Assembly: GCA_947462115.1 (NCBI GenBank)
Contig: CANHON010000222.1
Location: 1 to 7,583 of the forward strand
DNA length: 7,583 bases
Origin: Deltaproteobacteria bacterium
GTDB taxonomy: Bacteria > Myxococcota_A > UBA796 > UBA2385
Direction of reading: 5' to 3'
Of the stretch, positions 5,768 through 7,583 are shown piece after piece. Within the stretch, counting starts at the first letter, position 1, and every line of letters starts with the position of its first letter. Below the pieces are notes generated by a model. That model searched no databases, was not told the DNA's origin, and saw nothing but the letters and a program-made list of their open reading frames with translations. The translations under genes were made by a program, and so were the position numbers.

Positions 5768-5813
5768 CGCCCCCTGGAGCCGCTCCTCTCGAGGGGCGTC
5801 TGGCCAGGGGGCG
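5768..5813 (-). terminator. Large hairpin just behind the BtpA-family gene
   Basis: CGCCCCCTGG (5768-5777) and CCAGGGGGCG (5804-5813) form a perfect 10-bp stem. The interior contains a second stem, GCTCCTC (5782-5788) against GAGGGGC (5791-5797), with one wobble and a very tight loop. It starts 13 nt after the stop of the minus-strand gene. No T-run follows on either strand, so it may act as a 3'-end stabiliser or in factor-dependent termination. Confidence 0.4.
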
Positions 5814-5826
5814 CAGCGCCCGGGGC

Positions 5827-6612
5827 TCAGCCCGCGGCCGCCGCCACCAGCGCGCGCACCCGCGCCAGATCGATCGGACGATCCAAGGCCCCCAGCTCGT
5901 GCAGCGCGGTGCCGACGATGGCCCCGTCGCACAGCCCCCGCAGCGCGCCCACTGACTGGGGATCGACGCCGCTGCCCACCCAGAGCTCGACCTCGGGCAC
6001 CGCGGCCCGCACGCAGCGTAGGTCGTCGAGCGCCGCTGGCGCCCCCGTGGCCCGGCCCGTCACGATCAGCACGTCCGCGCCGCCCCGCCGGGCCGTCTCC
6101 CGCGCCACCTCCGCGAGATCAGTCGCACCGGCCGGCACACCGTGCTTGACCTGAACGTCGGCGGCCACCCGGACCCGCCCCTCCAAGCCGAGCTCCCGGC
6201 GGTACCGGAGCAGCGCGTGGGCCTCGCCCTCAATGAGGCCTTGATCGGTCCAAGTGGCCCCCACCAGCACGTTGACGCGGATGAAGTGGGCGTCTGCAGC
6301 GGCGGCGGCGCCGAGCGCGGTGAGCCCGTCGTTGCGGAGCACGTTGATGCCCACCACCAGCTCGGGGAAGGCCGCGCGCACCTCCGCCGCGACCCGCGCC
6401 AGCATCGGACCGACGTGCGGGCTCACCCGGGAGGCCGCGAAGGGCGCGTCGCCGAGGTTCTCGACGACCACGCCGCGCATCCCGCCGGCCGCGAGGAGCT
6501 CGGCGTCCCGCAGCGCGCGGCTGCGTACGCGCTCAAAGCCCGGACTGCTCCGGGGGGCCGCAGGCAGGGGGAGCAGGTGGAGAACACCCGCGAGAAAAAG
6601 TGGCGCGCTCAT
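5827..6612 (-). CDS. BtpA/SgcQ-family TIM-barrel protein
   Basis: 261 residues, the usual length of the family. Seen: VLHLLPLPAAPR (10-21), VENLGDAPF (50-58), GINVLRND (88-95), HFIRVNVLVGATWTDQGL (109-126), VKHG (155-158), VLIVTGRATG (181-190) and VGSGVDP (212-218), the last two being typical phosphate-side loops of a beta/alpha barrel. The family is named for BtpA, needed for photosystem I accumulation in cyanobacteria, and SgcQ of E. coli, a putative nucleosidase-like protein of a sugar operon. In a non-photosynthetic host its substrate is unknown. No signal peptide is evident, so it should be cytoplasmic. Start: ATG with GGAGGT (6621-6616) ending 3 nt before it, strong though close. It lies 43 nt behind the unknown gene at 6656-7318 and is probably co-transcribed with it. 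Confidence 0.88.
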   Translation of the reverse strand: MSAPLFLAGVLHLLPLPAAPRSSPGFERVRSRALRDAELLAAGGMRGVVVENLGDAPFAASRVSPHVGPMLARVAAEVRAAFPELVVGINVLRNDGLTALGAAAAADAHFIRVNVLVGATWTDQGLIEGEAHALLRYRRELGLEGRVRVAADVQVKHGVPAGATDLAEVARETARRGGADVLIVTGRATGAPAALDDLRCVRAAVPEVELWVGSGVDPQSVGALRGLCDGAIVGTALHELGALDRPIDLARVRALVAAAAG

Positions 6613-6655
6613 CGGACCTCCAAAAGCTGCGGCCTAACGCCACCGCGCGCGCCGC

Positions 6656-7318
6656 TCACTCGGCGGCCCGGGCGCGGGCGAACAAGGGGAGCTGGGCGGC
6701 CGCGCCCCGGCCGGCGACCCGGGCCCGCGACGGGGCCATCAGGGGCCAGGGGCCGTCAATCAGGTCACCGAGCGCCTGCGCTGCGACCGGCCGCTCGGCG
6801 TCGAGCCAGGCCGCCCCGAGCGGCGCCGCGGCGGCCAGCTGCTGGGCCCGCGCGAGATCCAGGGCCGCCCCGACCGCCACCTGCCCCATCCGCGGCTCGA
6901 GGGCGGCGCAGAGCGCGTCGAAGCCCGCGGCGTCCAGGCGCTGTCCGGGCTGAAGGCCGCCAGAAGGGGCGCCCTCGAGCCCCCGGATCCACACCCACCA
7001 GCTGCCGGGATCGGCGATGCAGCGGTCGATCCGGCGCTCGACGGCCACGAGGCCGCCCAGCACCCGCCACCGGGCGCGGGTCGCGGGCACCGCCCCCGGC
7101 TCTGCCACCAAGCGCCCCTCCAGCTGCCGCCCCAGCATCGGCCAGCCCGCGCCGCCCGGGACCAAGACCGCTAGCTGCCGCGGGCGCGCGCCGCCCTCTA
7201 GCACCAGGCGATCCCCTGCACGCAAGGTGAAGCCCCCCACCCGGCCCCATCGGCTCACCAGAACGGAACCCTCGGAGTCGATGCGCAGGGCGGGGACTTG
7301 GCTGGTGGTCGCGGTCAT
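6656..7318 (-). CDS. Protein of unknown function, first gene of the BtpA operon
   Basis: 220 residues; I do not recognise the family. The composition is rich in Ala, Gly, Arg, Leu and Pro, with a beta-rich looking N-terminal half (LRIDSEGSVLVSRW at 11-24; FTLRAGDRLVLEGG at 30-43; RQLAVLVPGGAG at 47-58; WRVLGGLVAVERRID at 84-98), a Trp cluster GSWWVWIRGLEG (105-116) and a helical Ala-rich C-terminal half. Cys at 100 and 137. No signal peptide, membrane segment or known catalytic motif is seen. Start: this ATG has AGGAGG 5 nt upstream and lies just behind a promoter. The frame is open 26 codons further to 7396, but the promoter falls inside that extension. The GC-biased codon use matches its neighbours. 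The Shine-Dalgarno, promoter and tight link to the BtpA-like gene support a real gene; a shared pathway with it is inference. Confidence 0.75.
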   Translation of the reverse strand: MTATTSQVPALRIDSEGSVLVSRWGRVGGFTLRAGDRLVLEGGARPRQLAVLVPGGAGWPMLGRQLEGRLVAEPGAVPATRARWRVLGGLVAVERRIDRCIADPGSWWVWIRGLEGAPSGGLQPGQRLDAAGFDALCAALEPRMGQVAVGAALDLARAQQLAAAAPLGAAWLDAERPVAAQALGDLIDGPWPLMAPSRARVAGRGAAAQLPLFARARAAE

Positions 7319-7323
7319 TCTGG

Positions 7324-7329
7324 CCTCCT
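7324..7329 (-). promoter_or_regulatory. Shine-Dalgarno site fixing the start at 7318
   Basis: AGGAGG on the minus strand, 5 nt before the ATG. It is the best ribosome-binding site in the window and decides against the longer open frame that begins at 7396. Confidence 0.8.
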
Positions 7330-7344
7330 GTACAGCAGGACCCC

Positions 7345-7373
7345 ACAATAGCCCCAGGCCGCCCAGGCGCCAA
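7345..7373 (-). promoter_or_regulatory. Sigma70-type promoter of the unknown-btpA operon
   Basis: Minus strand: TTGGCG (7373-7368, 4 of 6), 17-base spacer, TATTGT (7350-7345, 4 of 6). An AT-rich patch (about 7374-7400) lies upstream like an UP element. The predicted start near 7338 leaves a leader of about 20 nt containing the Shine-Dalgarno. Confidence 0.55.
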
Positions 7374-7396
7374 ACCATAAAATGTCCGCGCTCCAA

Positions 7397-7583
7397 AATT
7401 CGCGCTCAGCTGCTCGCGGTCGACGGTGCGCGCCCATCGACCCGGAGCGCAGGGCGCACAGCCCCCGCGCCTCGCTCGGGGCCGGACCGACGGCCGTGAC
7501 CCAAACTAGACAAGCCGCCCCGCCGGAGGGGCCGGTCCGGTGGGGGCGCCCCGGTCGCGGCCTGCAAGCACAGGGATACCCGC
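7397..7583. other. Right-edge region without a certain gene
   Basis: No recognisable protein on either strand. A plus-strand frame from GTG 7496 (MTQTRQAAPPEGPVRW..., 29 codons) is open to the edge and could be the start of a divergent gene, but it has no clear Shine-Dalgarno. A minus-strand frame entering from the right ends at TAG 7508-7506 and could be the tail of a gene. A 7-bp inverted repeat CCGGACC/GGTCCGG (7482-7488 / 7534-7540) flanks the GTG region. Confidence 0.3.

Larger units (their letters stand above)
5259..5826. other. Long intergenic region between convergent genes
   Basis: 568 bases in which neither flanking gene needs a promoter, as both run into it. In order it holds the pseudopilin terminator hairpin (5283-5311), a less GC-rich patch (about 5395-5520) with two tandem GTTCCACG copies (5434-5449), a promoter-like pair (5491-5519), a small hairpin with a U-rich tail (5567-5598), a C-rich stretch without features (about 5600-5760) and a large hairpin (5768-5813). 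A plus-strand open frame from 5522 to 6154 runs deep into the antisense of the next gene and looks like a shadow. Confidence 0.55.

Noticed and set aside
5522..6154. Plus-strand open frame of about 200 codons starting near the orphan promoter
   Set aside because: No proper Shine-Dalgarno; Arg/Pro-rich low-complexity product; more than half of it is antisense to the well-supported BtpA-family gene.
7319..7396. 26-codon N-terminal extension of the unknown gene
   Set aside because: The promoter and the AGGAGG lie inside it, pointing to the ATG at 7318.
1..7583. CRISPR array, insertion sequence ends, phage or toxin-antitoxin genes
   Set aside because: I looked for regularly spaced repeats, transposase motifs and small overlapping gene pairs on both strands and saw none.

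Overview
This is a very GC-rich window (by eye about 70% G+C, with GC-biased third positions). It carries ordinary chromosomal housekeeping genes and no sign of phage, transposon or CRISPR sequence. The gene content fits a Gram-negative bacterium with an outer membrane: a TamA/TamB pair, zinc-free forms of ribosomal proteins L33 and S4, a GspH/FimT-type pseudopilin and a BtpA/SgcQ-family protein. Base composition and a lipoprotein-type TamA make a myxobacterium-like (Myxococcota / deltaproteobacterial) host the most natural guess, but no sequence here proves it.

Layout. Minus strand 1-2730: a tamA-tamB operon. The BamA/TamA-family barrel protein comes first, and its stop codon overlaps the start of tamB, which runs off the left edge. 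Plus strand 3034-3225: rpmG (L33), divergent from tamA, followed by two strong tandem intrinsic terminators. Minus strand 3457-4074: a stand-alone rpsD (S4), convergent with rpmG and with its own terminator hairpin. Plus strand 4497-5258: an orphan type IV pilin-like / GspH-type pseudopilin, divergent from rpsD across a 422-base gap rich in inverted repeats. Then comes a 568-base gap between convergent genes (5259-5826). It holds a hairpin after the pseudopilin gene, a good sigma70-type promoter that points at no protein gene, a small hairpin plus U-rich tract that could end a short RNA of about 70 nt, and a large hairpin behind the next gene. Minus strand 5827-7318: a two-gene operon with an unrecognised 220-residue protein first and a BtpA/SgcQ-family TIM-barrel protein second, with a good promoter and Shine-Dalgarno sequence at its head. 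The last 187 bases hold no certain gene.

How the genes work together: TamA and TamB form an envelope-spanning module that inserts or transports outer-membrane components. L33 and S4 are ribosome parts; both lack the cysteines of zinc-binding family members and both sit outside their usual operons. The pseudopilin and the BtpA operon have no functional partners visible here. I did not find a clear new multi-gene system. The best candidates for undescribed biology are the possible small RNA in the 5259-5826 gap, the lipoprotein signal on TamA, and the unknown protein paired with BtpA.
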